Shown here: positions 18,541 to 27,982 of the stretch, piece after piece | How positions within the stretch are numbered: position 1 is the first letter of the stretch | Layout of the letters: the number at the start of each line of letters is the position of its first letter | Origin: Rhodoferax lithotrophicus | GTDB taxonomy: Bacteria; Pseudomonadota; Gammaproteobacteria; Burkholderiales; Burkholderiaceae_C | Assembly: GCF_019973615.1 (NCBI RefSeq) | Contig: NZ_AP024238.1 | Span: forward strand, 2,170,001 to 2,234,000 | Direction of reading: 5' to 3' | DNA length: 64,000 bases | Notes under the pieces: generated by a model | Database searches by the model: none | What the model saw: only the letters and a program-made list of their open reading frames with translations | What the model was told of the DNA's origin: nothing | Program-made: the position numbers and the translations under genes

Positions 18541-19638
18541 CTACTCAAACCGCATCGGCCGCGTTAACGCCCGGCGCAACAACACCGCTGTTGCGAGTCT
18601 TAGTAAAAGTGCTTCGTTCGCTGAGGATAGTGCTTTCCGGGATTTCGTGACCGAAGGCTATCGGAATAAGACGAGATCCAAGAATTTTCAGTACGCCTTG
18701 GTGTCCATGCAGGAAGTTGAAGCGCAATACACAGCCATCAGCTATCGCGAGGCCGAAAGAGTTGCGAAGCAAATTGATTCAGGACTTCTGAGACTCGGAA
18801 AGACGGTGACAGTCGAACTCCAAGGATCGCTGCCATTGAACGTGCATTTGAGGCGCGTGAGCGATGTCGATATGCTCGTATGGCCGTGGAGATTCTTCGT
18901 CTTTGATAGCTCTGGGGTTTCCGCCCCCAACTACACCATCAGCACGAGCAATGCTGCTTCTGAAATAACCTCCCTGCGTTCCGAGTGCTGCTCGGTGATT
19001 CGATCTGCATTTCCTGCCGCGAAGGTTGACGATTCTGGGGCAAAGTGCATCACGGTGTCGGAGGGCTCTCTTCTCCGTGAGATTGATGTTGTTCCATCTG
19101 TTTTGTACAAGACGGCGACCCATCAAAGAACGAACAATGACGATGACAGAGGTGTTCAAATCTACGACAAAAAGGCGAATGAACTTATCACGAACTACCC
19201 CTTTAAAGTGCGAGCCTTGATCAATGCGAAGGAGGTGCGTACTGGCGGCGGTTGCAAAAAAGGCCATTCGCTTGCTAAAAAAACATGAAAGAGGATTCCG
19301 ATACTTCGATTGCACTGTCCAGCTTCAACATCATGTCTCTGGTCTATGCCATGCAAGATTCCGACCTAGTGCACTTGTCATACTGCGAGGGCAAGATCGT
19401 CGCCTCGTTGCAAAACTGGTTTTACACACTTGCGCATGACGAAAATCGTTTGAGAGGACTGGACACTGTAGACGGAAGTAGGAAGATCGTGCAGTCCGCG
19501 GCTGATGTCACTGCGGTCTCGCAAATGGCGGATGAGTTGAACACGCTGGTGTTGCTGATAGCGCAGGAATTGCAGCCCGATATCCCGACCAGCTTTCCTG
19601 CGTGGCGCGCCAAGGTTGAAAGCGAGTTCTTGATTTAG
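18530..19638 (+). pseudogene. CBASS cyclic-oligonucleotide synthase (CD-NTase), two homopolymer frameshifts
   Basis: GTG start at 18530 with AAGGA upstream. About 368 residues, normal for the family, result when A6 19256 and A7 19277 each lose one base. The nucleotidyltransferase core has the GS motif in VELQGSLPLNVHL, the metal-binding Asp pair in VSDVDMLV and a third Asp in REIDVVPS. The C-terminal helical part resumes at LLKNMKEDSDTSIALSSFNI. CD-NTases sense infection and make the cyclic nucleotide that activates the effector, here the adjacent Cap15-like protein. No Cap2 or Cap3 genes are present, so this would be a type I CBASS. As written, the last 120 residues are out of frame. Confidence 0.85.
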
Positions 19639-19796
19639 CCCGCATGCTTCACGTCATTAAATTTTTTGGACTTTTTTTTGAAAAGTGAAACTAATGATCT
19701 GTTTCCCCCCTAGAGGTGTCGAGAGAACAAATTTACCCTGGCATAAACCCTTAGGTGGCTTGATGCCAAGCCAACATGCTGTCTAGCAGGTCATCA

Positions 19797-19886
19797 ACGT
19801 AGACCAGGTCGGAAATCACCAAGACCCAATCGGCATGTCAAGTCACATCCGAGCATGGCGTACAAGAGGTGAGGCTTAAGTTCGTA
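19797..19886. repeat. 90-bp imperfect direct repeat, copy A
   Basis: Begins ACGTAGACCAGGTCGGAAAT and matches 28614-28704 at roughly 85 percent by eye. The pair brackets about 9 kb of cargo. It may be the remains of two copies of one insertion sequence. No terminal repeats were found. Confidence 0.55.
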
Positions 19887-20259
19887 CTATTGGGCGCATA
19901 GTCGATGCCTTCATGGCATAGCACGCATTGGTTCGCTGGTACTCGTGTTCGTACAACTCCAATAACGCAACCAGCTTGTCAATGTTGGTAAGAAATTCCT
20001 CCTTGATGAGGCACGGGTTCTCAGAGAACATTCGCAACGCCGTGTCAGCCACATCTAATTTACCCGCCCAGCGAGCCCATCCTTTGACCTCGCAATAAGC
20101 CAGCAAGGCCAGTCGCCCAAGCTGGTCGTGTTTGCGTGCAAAGTGCATATCTGCGAGCAAGTCTTCAAGCCTTAGCTGGGTATCAATGATTTGATTATGT
20201 TGCAGTGCAGCATGCAACTCTGTGCTTGCGTTAATCTGACGACGTGCTTGCTGTTTCAA
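19876..20259 (-). CDS. Hypothetical protein, possibly N-terminally truncated
   Basis: About 127 residues, largely helical, with AYCEVKGWARWAGKLDVADT in the middle. The only nearby start is a TTG at 20259, with no ATG upstream before the hairpin at 20273. The N-terminus may therefore be lost. The 3' end overlaps repeat copy A. I do not recognise the family, and coding status is moderately likely from the codon pattern only. Confidence 0.35.
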   Translation of the reverse strand: MKQQARRQINASTELHAALQHNQIIDTQLRLEDLLADMHFARKHDQLGRLALLAYCEVKGWARWAGKLDVADTALRMFSENPCLIKEEFLTNIDKLVALLELYEHEYQRTNACYAMKASTMRPIVRT

Positions 20260-20272
20260 CTTTTGAGCAAAA

Positions 20273-20302
20273 TGGAGGGGCCGGTAAATACCGGCCCCTC
20301 CA
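20273..20302 (-). terminator. Strong hairpin after the Ala/Lys-rich gene
   Basis: TGGAGGGGCCGGTA and TACCGGCCCCTCCA pair with almost no loop (arms 20273-20286 and 20289-20302). On the minus strand TTTTG follows. It lies 20 bases after the Ala/Lys-rich gene and is a good intrinsic terminator for it. Confidence 0.75.
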
Positions 20303-20321
20303 TAGTCATAACTCCAATTGT

Positions 20322-20632
20322 TTATTTGGTGTCAGAAGCAGCAGGTGCTGCCTTGTCTGCTTTCTTCGTGGAAGCGGCCTTATGCACCTTCTTTGCCGTG
20401 TGTGCTGGTTTTGAAGCCGCGTCTGTCGGTGTGACTGCCGCAGCATCTTTTGCCTTGGGTTCTTCTACTTTCTTAACCGTATGCTTGGTGGTCACTTTGA
20501 CCGCTGGTGCGTTCATAGCAGCAGGGGTGGTCGGAACTGCATCTTTGGGGGGCTGCAGGAGCCTGGGCAAACGAGACAGCAGCAACGCTGGTAAACAAAG
20601 CAGTAGCGATCAGATTTTTTGATAATTGACAT
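20322..20632 (-). pseudogene. Secreted Ala/Lys-rich small protein, two homopolymer frameshifts
   Basis: Shortening T6 20615 and G6 20547 by one base restores about 102 residues. The start MSIIKNLIATALFTSVAAV is a signal peptide cleaved near SFAQA. The mature part is a low-complexity Ala, Lys, Thr and Pro sequence with repeated KKV and KAA patterns. Similar Lys/Ala-rich exported proteins are common in Comamonadaceae, but their function is not established. Upstream GAGTGAG may serve as ribosome site. A strong terminator follows. Confidence 0.55.
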
Positions 20633-20874
20633 GGTTAAAACTCACTCATAAAGCGACAGTTGCATTTGCTCCAACTGTCATAAGCGAGCCAGAATTTCGT
20701 TCCAGCTTGTACCTACAACGGCGTGTGAATGCTTGCGTTGACGCGTGATACACACCCTTACAAACAGTGACAGAGTAGACACACAGCAGATTGTTTGATG
20801 GGCATCTCAGAAATTTATCAATGAAGGTTTTGACCTACCCATTGCTAGATGCGGCAATGGTTATACGACCATTC

Positions 20875-21285
20875 CTAGCTAGCCGGAACAGGCACCAACC
20901 GCCGCTTCTTCACGATGACCACCGGTGGCGGCGTATCTTTTCGGGTCTCCTTCCAAAGCGACTCTCGTGAATCCCCTCTCGAAAACCTCGGGCTGAACTC
21001 CTTGGGCGCATTGGCCACCGCCTTGGCGATGTCTTTGGTCTTGAGCGGTGTCAGGTGGTCACCAACCACTTGCACGTACTCACCTGCATCAGTCATGGCC
21101 AGGGCACCAACCTGCAGCCCCTTGCTCACGCTTCCCAGTAGCTTGAGATCACCGCCTTCGGGGCGCTCATAGGTGTACCTAGACCAGGCTGCACGGCCAA
21201 GGACGACGCGCCAAGTGGGTTTGAAAGTCTTCCGAGGTGAGCTACTGTCAGAGGTAGCTGTTCCGGGGTAAAGCTGAGCTTGCAT
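20875..21285 (-). CDS. Hypothetical protein
   Basis: About 136 residues from the ATG at 21285 (MQAQLYPGTATSDSS); an upstream start at 21312 is also open. The central part (RVVLGRAAWSRYTYERPEGG, then AGEYVQVVGDHLTPL) looks like a small beta-rich fold. The tail is basic and proline-rich. It has no signal peptide, and I do not recognise the family. No homopolymer defects occur. Confidence 0.45.
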   Translation of the reverse strand: MQAQLYPGTATSDSSSPRKTFKPTWRVVLGRAAWSRYTYERPEGGDLKLLGSVSKGLQVGALAMTDAGEYVQVVGDHLTPLKTKDIAKAVANAPKEFSPRFSRGDSRESLWKETRKDTPPPVVIVKKRRLVPVPAS

Positions 21286-21312
21286 TGAGATAGGATTTGA
21301 AGGCAATCGCAA

Positions 21313-21765
21313 TCATATTGTCTGTGATGCTGCCATGTGCGAAAGCCAGGTTCAGCATGTATTTTGTTGGTAACGATTCCTCATAACGTTAACGATTCGG
21401 CGGGCTGAGGTCAAGGTCAGATGGCGTTTTAGGACGGCTAACGTATCCAGTGTGGGCCGACTGCTCTTTCCGAGAGCGATGCGGAAAACTCTTGGTGGAG
21501 TGCCACCGATAGGAACCTACCAGGCGGTCATTTCGCTGGTGGCTTCGACTGGTGATGGGCCGGTGAAAATTGTTCCTCAAATTATCTATCTCGCTCCAAT
21601 GTCGGCTGCCACTAACGAGGCTGGATCAAGAATTGGGCACACTTGCAGATGCAGCCAAAGGTGCAGCAGATCGAGCGGACTCTGCAATTGACGGCGCGAT
21701 GGCTTTCATTGCAGCAAGCAACAAGCGCATTGCCAGCATTGACGATCTGATTGCGGACGATTAAG
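21313..21765. other. Gap with a possible coding remnant
   Basis: About 450 bases without a convincing complete gene. A plus-strand frame ending at 21764 reads LGTLADAAKGAADRADSAID and then IASIDDLIADD, which could be the helical C-terminus of a lost small protein. Upstream its frame has no proper start. Confidence 0.3.
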
Positions 21766-22506
21766 TCACCCCCTAGGCTGCACCCCCGGCAAGAATTCAA
21801 TCCCGGTTCGCTTGACCAATTCTCCATAGCTGATGGGCTTTGACCCACGGGTTGAATCGTCATTCTGCTGCCAATAGGCCCATGCCCTGTTCTTGTCCTG
21901 GTCGTATACCAGCTTGAAAAGATAGGTCGGCACATGCACCCCTGACCCAATGCTGGGACTCTTTGCAATATTGGGCACAAACACCGGCCCAGTGATGACA
22001 TAAATGTCACCACTAGCCCGTGCCGCATATTTGCGGGTAGCCGCCTCGACCGACTTTGCCCAAACGCCTCGGTTATGTTCGGGGGCTTGAGGCACCATAT
22101 TGGCCAGAGAAAAGCTCTGTGCCATGGCCTGCGCAGTAGGCATATCGCCCGCTGGTGCCATGTGACCACGATCAAACCCACTGTCCTTGTAATCGTCCAA
22201 TTCCGCTCTTTCCGCCGCACGCAGTCGTGCATCGGCAAAGAAACGGTTCGTGCGTTTTTCATGCGCGTCCATGACGGAGGAACGGTTCAACTTTTCGGCT
22301 ACGAACACCGGGGTTTTGCTTTCCCCGGAGTGCAGCACTGCAAAAGCGTCGTAACACAAGGCCCGATCTGTGGGATGCTGTGTAAGCGATGGTGGCTTTG
22401 CATGTGCGAAAAACTGCAAACACGCTGAAAAATTCTCGGCAGCATGGCTGACTGTGGCCGATGTAAAAAGGAGTGCAGCAATGGCTGGACGGTAAAAATG
22501 ATGCAT
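21766..22506 (-). CDS. Secreted DNA/RNA non-specific endonuclease (NucA type)
   Basis: 246 residues with a signal peptide ending near SHAAEN. The active-site signature GFDRGHMAPAGDM carries the general-base His. A downstream Asn/His segment, NMVPQAPEHNRGVW, completes the beta-beta-alpha metal site. These magnesium enzymes degrade extracellular or periplasmic nucleic acid. The gene is intact and contains no run of six or more identical bases, unlike most cargo genes. Its relation to the defence cargo is unknown. Confidence 0.88.
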   Translation of the reverse strand: MHHFYRPAIAALLFTSATVSHAAENFSACLQFFAHAKPPSLTQHPTDRALCYDAFAVLHSGESKTPVFVAEKLNRSSVMDAHEKRTNRFFADARLRAAERAELDDYKDSGFDRGHMAPAGDMPTAQAMAQSFSLANMVPQAPEHNRGVWAKSVEAATRKYAARASGDIYVITGPVFVPNIAKSPSIGSGVHVPTYLFKLVYDQDKNRAWAYWQQNDDSTRGSKPISYGELVKRTGIEFLPGVQPRG

Positions 22507-22930
22507 GCGTAGACTTGCTGGAAAAAGGTAAAGGGCTGTTCATTGAGCACCACCGAATTGGGAAGTCCATTCGTGGCTCTGAACGTTGAATGTCTGAAAG
22601 TGTTGCGTGTGCAGTTGTGGCTGCCACGCTAAATGGTTGGCTCAATCGTTATTAATACCTGCCCCTTTAGCGCGCTTGCACTCCTTTTGTGGCACGACGT
22701 GGGAGTAATGGACGAACTTATGAGGTCAGGATCTCAGTAATAATTCCGCTTCCGCTTCGTATCAATGCATTACAGCCTATTGGGGGATTTCTCGAAAGCC
22801 AAAAAGAAAGCCGATGCCGATGCATCCAGTTTTCCCACTCCAGAAGTTAAGATATGACGTATCAACTTCATGTTACTCGTCGAAGCTAAATTCGTAGCCT
22901 TAATATAAAGATCGGGTGAAAAAAAATTAA
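22507..22930. other. Intergenic stretch, nothing recognised
   Basis: About 420 bases between the nuclease gene and a lipoprotein gene. I see no long reading frame, hairpin with T tract or repeat in it. It must contain promoters for the divergent neighbours. Confidence 0.4.
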
Positions 22931-24297
22931 ATGCGTTTAACTGCACAATTAAAGATTACTGCGCTGCTCCTGATTTCAATATTACTGACCGCGTGTGGCG
23001 GTGGAAGTAGCGCTTCGACAACTGGTACCCTGAGCGGTGTTGCAGCAGTCGGTACGCCAATTGTTGGTGGGAACATCAGCGTTATTTGCGTATCAGGTAG
23101 TGAGCTTACACCCACCACAACGGACAGCAATGGCTTTTATTCAGTCACCCTCTACGGTCAAGCCCTACCCTGTGCGGTACAGGTAGCTGGTGGCACTATT
23201 AACGGTGCCGCCAACACCACGCCTTACCAATCCATTGCTACCACAGTAGGCACTGTGAACATTACTCCTCTCACTGATCTGCTGGTTGCTAATCTGACAG
23301 GTTCGGCAACCCCCCAGCACATGGTTCACTAGGTTGGACAGCACACCATTCACAGGAAGATGGACAGGTAATTACAATGGAAGTCCTCTTGTTTTTTTAT
23401 ATTAATCAGACGGGAAGCTCTATTGCTATCATCGGTAATAACCCAACTGCAGGAATTACGTATAGTGGTACAGTAAGTGGGAATATTCTTTCAGTTAATG
23501 AGTATCTTAACAATACTCCATTTGCCACTCTGACATTCACATTAACCAACAGCACGACTATCAATGCCGTTATAACTAGCAGCAATCCACCTCCAGGGTA
23601 TACCGCTGCAGCGCTAGGATCAGCCATCACCCTCACTGGTGACGGAAACGCACAACTCATCGATATCACCCAAACGCAAGTGAACACGGCTCTCGGCTAC
23701 TTGAGTACCGCCCTACCCGCACTAACCTCGCTCAGCGTCACTAACCCGATCACCACGGCATTCACGCCCACCTCGGGCAACGTGAGTGATGATATGTTGA
23801 CCGCTTTGGCAAGCACAGGTGTCGCATACACATCGCTGCTGAGCAAGGTATCTGGATCACTGCTGAGCAATGTATCTGGAAATCAGGAGCAAAGGATACA
23901 AGACCTGATCGATAGCTTCGCCAATGTAAGCGGCAGAAGTTTCACCGCCGAGCAGCGATCTTTGCTTTCCAGTGGGGTGAAAGCGCTTTTACAGATCAGT
24001 GAGGACGCTGCCAACCGAAACGACCTGGCCCTGGTCGAGAGAAACATCGACCTGTTCCTCGATAATGTGCAACAGGTGTTGCAGATCAACTTCAGCAGTA
24101 ATGACAAGCGCCTGCTGACGCGGGGGGCTGGTACGTCTCTGTGGGTATTTAGGATAGCGCACGCCAGCGCCGGTGGCTCCGGTGGCTCCGGTGATCAGCA
24201 CGGCATTTACCCACTCACCCAGAGCCAGACTCATCACAGCGTTGCGCTCCAGGCCCCACAAGTTCGACACTTCCTGAGTGTAAGTGGTCGGGCCTGA
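22931..24297 (+). pseudogene. Lipoprotein, two homopolymer frameshifts
   Basis: ATG at 22931. The N-terminus MRLTAQLKITALLLISILL ends in lipobox LTAC, followed by a Gly/Ser linker. Shortening C6 23310 and T7 23392 by one base joins it to the long frame ending at 24297, about 455 residues. The first part resembles a carboxypeptidase-regulatory-like beta domain (GTLSGVAAVGTPIVGG). The later part is Thr/Ser-rich and then helical. The last 60 residues (GGSGGSGDQHG onward) look unlike the rest and may come from a fused fragment. Function is unknown. Confidence 0.5.
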
Positions 24298-24398
24298 AAT
24301 ACGCGTAACCCGTTGTAAACGTTGAATAAATTAGCGAAAATGTCCGCCAAATCCCTCAAGAAACGTTAATAGTGGAGATAATTTCTGAGAGATTTGAC

Positions 24399-24680
24399 AT
24401 GCAGTCCGTTGACTTTTTTCCGTAGCCGAATTGATGCCATGATCAACTTGAGTGACCCGCTGGCGGTGTTATCCACCCGGCTGCCTTGGCAGCCAAATTA
24501 AAACCGCCATAGCGGCAAAATTTGAGAGGGAGAATCGCAGCGGTCAAATCCTCAAATCTGAAGACATGTTCGGCACAAGCGAAGTTGTTGTCGCAGCTGG
24601 GCGCTCTAACGCCGGTCGCCCCAAACTGCCCATTCGCCTCATGGTCAGTCTGCTGTACCTCAAGAACTGGAGGTGCTGGG
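24399..24680 (+). pseudogene. IS5-family transposase, N-terminal remnant
   Basis: Fragments in two frames read MQSVDFFRSRIDAM, AAKFERENRSGQILKSEDMF and GRSNAGRPKLPIRLMVSLLY. These are the typical N-terminal third of an IS5-type DDE transposase. A T6 run at 24414 and an extra C before AGCCAAAT break the frame. Sequence after LLYLKN no longer matches, so the catalytic domain is gone. This looks like old decay. Confidence 0.7.
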
Positions 24681-24926
24681 GTGCCCCACCGAAATTGCTT
24701 GTCTGAGCTCACGCTCAGCAGCCCTGTTTAACGTGATATCTCATCGGGCAACCGATGGAGTCAATTCGGGGTACGAGTCGGTGAAGGCGCGCCAAGTTAG
24801 ATATCGGGGTGGCAGCCCCAAAAGAATTTTCTCGGCATCTACCTCGGCACCTCCACTCTCAAGTTTCTTTCATCATCCGGGGCATCGGCCTGGATTCATG
24901 AAAGTTAGAACGTCATCCATGGCGAT

Positions 24927-26227
24927 TCATGCATGAGCGACTGCCAAATCGTCCAGACATGTGGTGTAGCCAGGGGTACGCCGTTCCTGTTTCATGCTCC
25001 ATGCACGCCGATCACCGGCTAAACCCGCACTGGCCAACAGAATCGTTCCTCTTCCGTAGCGTTGGTTGAGGTCGTCCAGGGTGCTCATTAAACGGCTACG
25101 GTCATGCGAACCATCATCCTCCAGCGCCAATTCCTGCTGTTGCACCGTGTCAGGTTGGAGATCAAGCAACATCACACCGGCCTTGGCCAACTTGAACCCA
25201 CGCCGGTAAATTGCAGCCAACCCTGTCAAGGCTGCCTCCACAATGATCGCCGTGTCCGCACTTGGTCGTCGCAGGGGTATGGTCACTGACCGGCTGTACT
25301 GTTCTTCCCGGCGAAAGGGGCTGGTGCGGATAAAACACAGCACCTGACCGGCCAGACTGCTTTGTTTGCGCAGCTTCTGAGCAGCACGACTGGCAAACTC
25401 GGTCACCGCTTCACTCAGATCGGCCAACTCCGTAACTGGGTGACCAAAAGAACGGGTACAGGCGATTTCCTGTTTCGGTTGGGGGGGGAGTGTTCCAACT
25501 CCACGCAGTTGATGCCCTGCAACTCCCGCACGGTACGCTCCAGCACCACCGACCAGCGGCGCTTGACCATGGCCGGATCAAGACGCACCAAGTCCAACAC
25601 CGTTTTCACACCACCGTCTATGAGCTGCTTGGATATTTGCCGACCAATACCCCACACTTCATTGACCGGCGTGGCAGCAAACACCGCATCCAGTTCACTC
25701 GGAGTCAGCACCGCCAGATTACAGACCTGTGCCAACTGTTCTGGGTAACTGCCGGGCTTGCGTTCGGCAGACTTGGCAACATGGTTGGCCAGCTTTGCCA
25801 GTGTTTTGGTAGAGCCGATTCCGATCCCACAGGGTATACCGACCCATTGAAGGATGCGGCTGCGGATTTTGTGGCTGCGCTCGGTGAGATTTCCCGCAAC
25901 ATCGCTCAGGTCAATGAAGCTTTCATCAATGGAGTAGATTTCCTGATGTGGCCCAAGACCGGCGGCCAGACTCATCATGCGGTCGCTCAGATCACCGTAG
26001 AGGGCAAAGTTGGCAGACAGCGCTACCAGGCCGTCTGTTTCTGCTAGGTGTTTGATCTTGAACCAAGGAGCTCCCATGGTAATTCCCAGGGCCTTGGCTT
26101 CATTGCTGCGGGAGATGGCACAACCATCGTTATTGCTAAGTACGCACACAGGCAGGCCATTAAGACTGGGACGAAACACCCGCTCACAGCTCACATAAAA
26201 GTTGTTGCCATCCACCAGTGCATACAT
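24927..26227 (-). pseudogene. umuC: DNA polymerase V catalytic subunit UmuC, one frameshift
   Basis: Start ATG at 26227 (MYALVDGNNFYVSCERVF), 7 bases after the umuD stop. It is a Y-family polymerase with the catalytic Asp-Glu pair in YSIDESFIDLSDV and the helix-hairpin region PVNEVWGIGRQ. A run of eight G at 25481-25488 breaks the frame; removing two bases or adding one restores it. The frame then continues as RSFGHPVTELADLSEA through the C-terminal domain to 24927, about 432 residues. UmuC with cleaved UmuD performs error-prone translesion synthesis. A LexA box precedes the pair. Confidence 0.88.
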
Positions 26228-26233
26228 GATCAC

Positions 26234-26678
26234 TCAAACCTTGAACTGTTTGATACTGCTGGTGACCACGCCCCAGACTTCAAGGGTTTGACCTTCCTTG
26301 GGAACAATGTCTGCGAAAGTTGGGTTGGCCGCCCTGAGCTTGATTCGACCCGCTCTCTGGTACAGGCATTTGGCTGTGAAGTCACCATCCACCACCGCCA
26401 CGACAATATGGTTGTGGCGGGGCTTTATGGCCTTGTCGACCACCAGGATATCGTTGTCGAAGATGCCCACACCCTCCATGGACGTGCCTCTGGCGCGCAA
26501 AAAATAGGTGGCCTGCGCATGAACAATCAGCATCTGAGTCAGGTCGATCCGTTGCGCCCCCCAGGTCTTCAGCGGGAGACGGAAAACCCGCACACACCCG
26601 GTTACTGATCAACAACGCTAATAGGGGAGCACTGATACGGGTACTGGAATGTCGGCAATCAATGTACTGTTCATACAT
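26234..26678 (-). pseudogene. umuD: UmuD-like self-cleaving subunit, one frameshift
   Basis: About 147 residues once C6 26557-26562 (G6 on the coding strand) loses one base. The cleavage region is CAGFPSPAEDLGA. The catalytic Ser is in ARGTSMEGVGIFDNDI and the Lys in VDGDFTAKC. RecA filaments trigger its autocleavage, and UmuD' then joins UmuC. The open frame starts at ATG 26678, which overlaps the LexA box, so the true start may be a little downstream. It lies upstream of umuC on the same strand. Confidence 0.85.
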
Positions 26679-26682
26679 CCAG
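26667..26682. promoter_or_regulatory. LexA (SOS) box
   Basis: CTGTTCATACATCCAG has the form CTG-N10-CAG, the gamma/beta-proteobacterial LexA operator. It lies between the divergent umuDC and SRAP genes, both typical SOS genes, so it could control both. Confidence 0.75.
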
Positions 26683-26730
26683 TATAGTTGCGATAAGCCA
26701 TTTCACCAGCCTTAACGCTACGATTCACCT

Positions 26731-27003
26731 ATGTGCAGCCACTACCAAGCCCTGAAAGAGAGCACACGCTATCAAAGCCACTTTGGCGTGATGCCGCCAC
26801 CGGAACCCGGCAAACTTGATCTATGGCCGGGGTACTTGGGAAGTTCTATTCGCCGCCATCCACACGCAGACTTGGGTGATGATGCTGTGCCGAAATATGA
26901 AGCGCTCAATGGCCTGTTTGGTTTAGTGCCACACTGGGCGACTGACACCCAGATCAGCCGTAACTGCGGAATGACACTGGACCCTCCACTTTGTGCCACT
27001 TAA
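26731..27003 (+). pseudogene. SRAP/YedK-type SOS peptidase, truncated
   Basis: The N-terminus MCSHYQALKESTRYQSHFGV has the catalytic Cys2 of the SOS-response-associated peptidase family, which crosslinks to abasic sites. Homology runs to about GLVPHWATDTQISRN (residue 78). The expected continuation (asparagine and glutamate active-site region) is missing, and unrelated residues lead to a stop. It is broken by deletion or recombination, not by a homopolymer. The divergent umuDC and LexA box support the identity. Confidence 0.75.
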
Positions 27004-27030
27004 CTTTCCACTCAGTGTCGATGCTTAAAA

Positions 27031-27062
27031 GGTTTTGAACTTTGATCGCCAAGTTTTGAACT
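27031..27062 (+). repeat. TA-flanking repeat R1
   Basis: GGTTTTGAACTTT then GATCGCC then AAGTTTTGAACT. It lies upstream of the DUF1778/GNAT toxin-antitoxin pair. It is nearly the exact inverse of R4 (35706-35740), with three mismatches over about 32 bases. Confidence 0.7.
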
Positions 27063-27130
27063 CACACAAAGCCTTCTTGCATGTTTCATTTGAATACGGC
27101 AGAATGCCGTATATAAACCAAGGAGCCTTT

Positions 27131-27413
27131 ATGTCAGCAACCGCAACCACCGCACGTCTTGAGGCACGTATCAGCTTTGATCTCCATGCCACTCTCAAGC
27201 GTGCGGCTGAACTTCAGGGGGCGCACCATGACCGACTTTGTGGTGAGTGCTGTCCAAGAGGCTGCACAAAAAGCCATAGAACAAGCCGAGGTCATCCGTA
27301 TGTCCTTGGCTGATCAGCAGTGCTTTGCCCAAGCCCTGCTCAACCCGCCTGAGCCTGCGCCCGCCATGCTTCGTGCCTTTGCGAAACGCGAAAAGCTGTT
27401 GAAGTCAGCATGA
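27131..27413 (+). pseudogene. DUF1778 (TacA-like) antitoxin, one frameshift
   Basis: ATG at 27131 with AGGAG upstream. Shortening G5 27217-27221 by one base joins TARLEARISFDLHATLKRA with TMTDFVVSAVQEAAQKAI, giving about 93 residues. The N-terminus is the ribbon-helix-helix DNA-binding domain and the C-terminal tail wraps the toxin. It overlaps the acetyltransferase toxin gene by 4 bases (ATGA), the usual layout of TacA-TacT modules. If the frameshift is real the cell would lack this antitoxin while keeping an intact toxin gene. Confidence 0.85.
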
Positions 27414-27919
27414 TCAACCCTCCTTTTCAAGTTGTACGACTTGAAAACAGCCACGAGCGATCCCCGTTTCATAGTGGGTCAGAATCACTGGACAGCTATC
27501 TCAAACAACAAGTTTCACAGGACGTTCGCCGCCGAGTGACGGCTTGCTACGTTGCGCTGACCGCCAATCAGCGAATTTCGGGCTACTACACACTGGCATC
27601 GGCCAGCGTTTTGCTTTCGGACTTGCCGATAGCATTGAGCAAAAGGTTGCCGCGCTATCCAACGGTTCCTGCGATACGAATGGGGCGATTGGCCGTTGAC
27701 CGTGAATTTAAGGGGATCGGATTGGGTGGTGCTTTACTGGCCGACGCACTCACACGGTCATTACGCTCTGAAATTGCGGCATACGCATTGTTGGTTGATG
27801 CAAAAGACGACTCGGCAGCAGCTTTTTACAAGCATCATGGACTGGTGGAGTTACCCTGCCAACCGTTGAAGTTGTTTATACCGTTTGCCACCGTGACAGG
27901 CATTGCATCGGGGATGTAA
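27410..27919 (+). CDS. GNAT acetyltransferase toxin (TacT-like)
   Basis: 169 residues and intact. The acetyl-CoA loop is in RMGRLAVDREFKGIGLGGAL. The C-terminal strand has ALLVDAKDDSAAAFYKHHGL, characteristic of this toxin family. TacT-type toxins acetylate the amino group of aminoacyl-tRNAs and stop translation. It is coupled to the antitoxin gene by a 4-base overlap. It carries no run of six identical bases. Confidence 0.9.
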   Translation: MINPPFQVVRLENSHERSPFHSGSESLDSYLKQQVSQDVRRRVTACYVALTANQRISGYYTLASASVLLSDLPIALSKRLPRYPTVPAIRMGRLAVDREFKGIGLGGALLADALTRSLRSEIAAYALLVDAKDDSAAAFYKHHGLVELPCQPLKLFIPFATVTGIASGM

Positions 27920-27947
27920 ATTCAAGACTCCGTGATACGACAGGCTG

Positions 27948-27982
27948 AAAGTTCAAAACTTGGTGCAATGTTTGTTCAAAAT
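27948..27982 (-). repeat. TA-flanking repeat R2
   Basis: Reverse-oriented copy: on the minus strand AATTTTGAAC, a spacer, then CCAAGTTTTGAACTTT. It lies 28 bases after the TacT-like stop and forms an inverted pair with R1 around the toxin-antitoxin module. Confidence 0.6.

Noticed and set aside
23989..24270. Minus-strand ORF with ITGATGATGAG
   Set aside because: It looks like a P-loop at first sight but lacks Lys after the glycine and overlaps the lipoprotein frame; at most a fused fragment.
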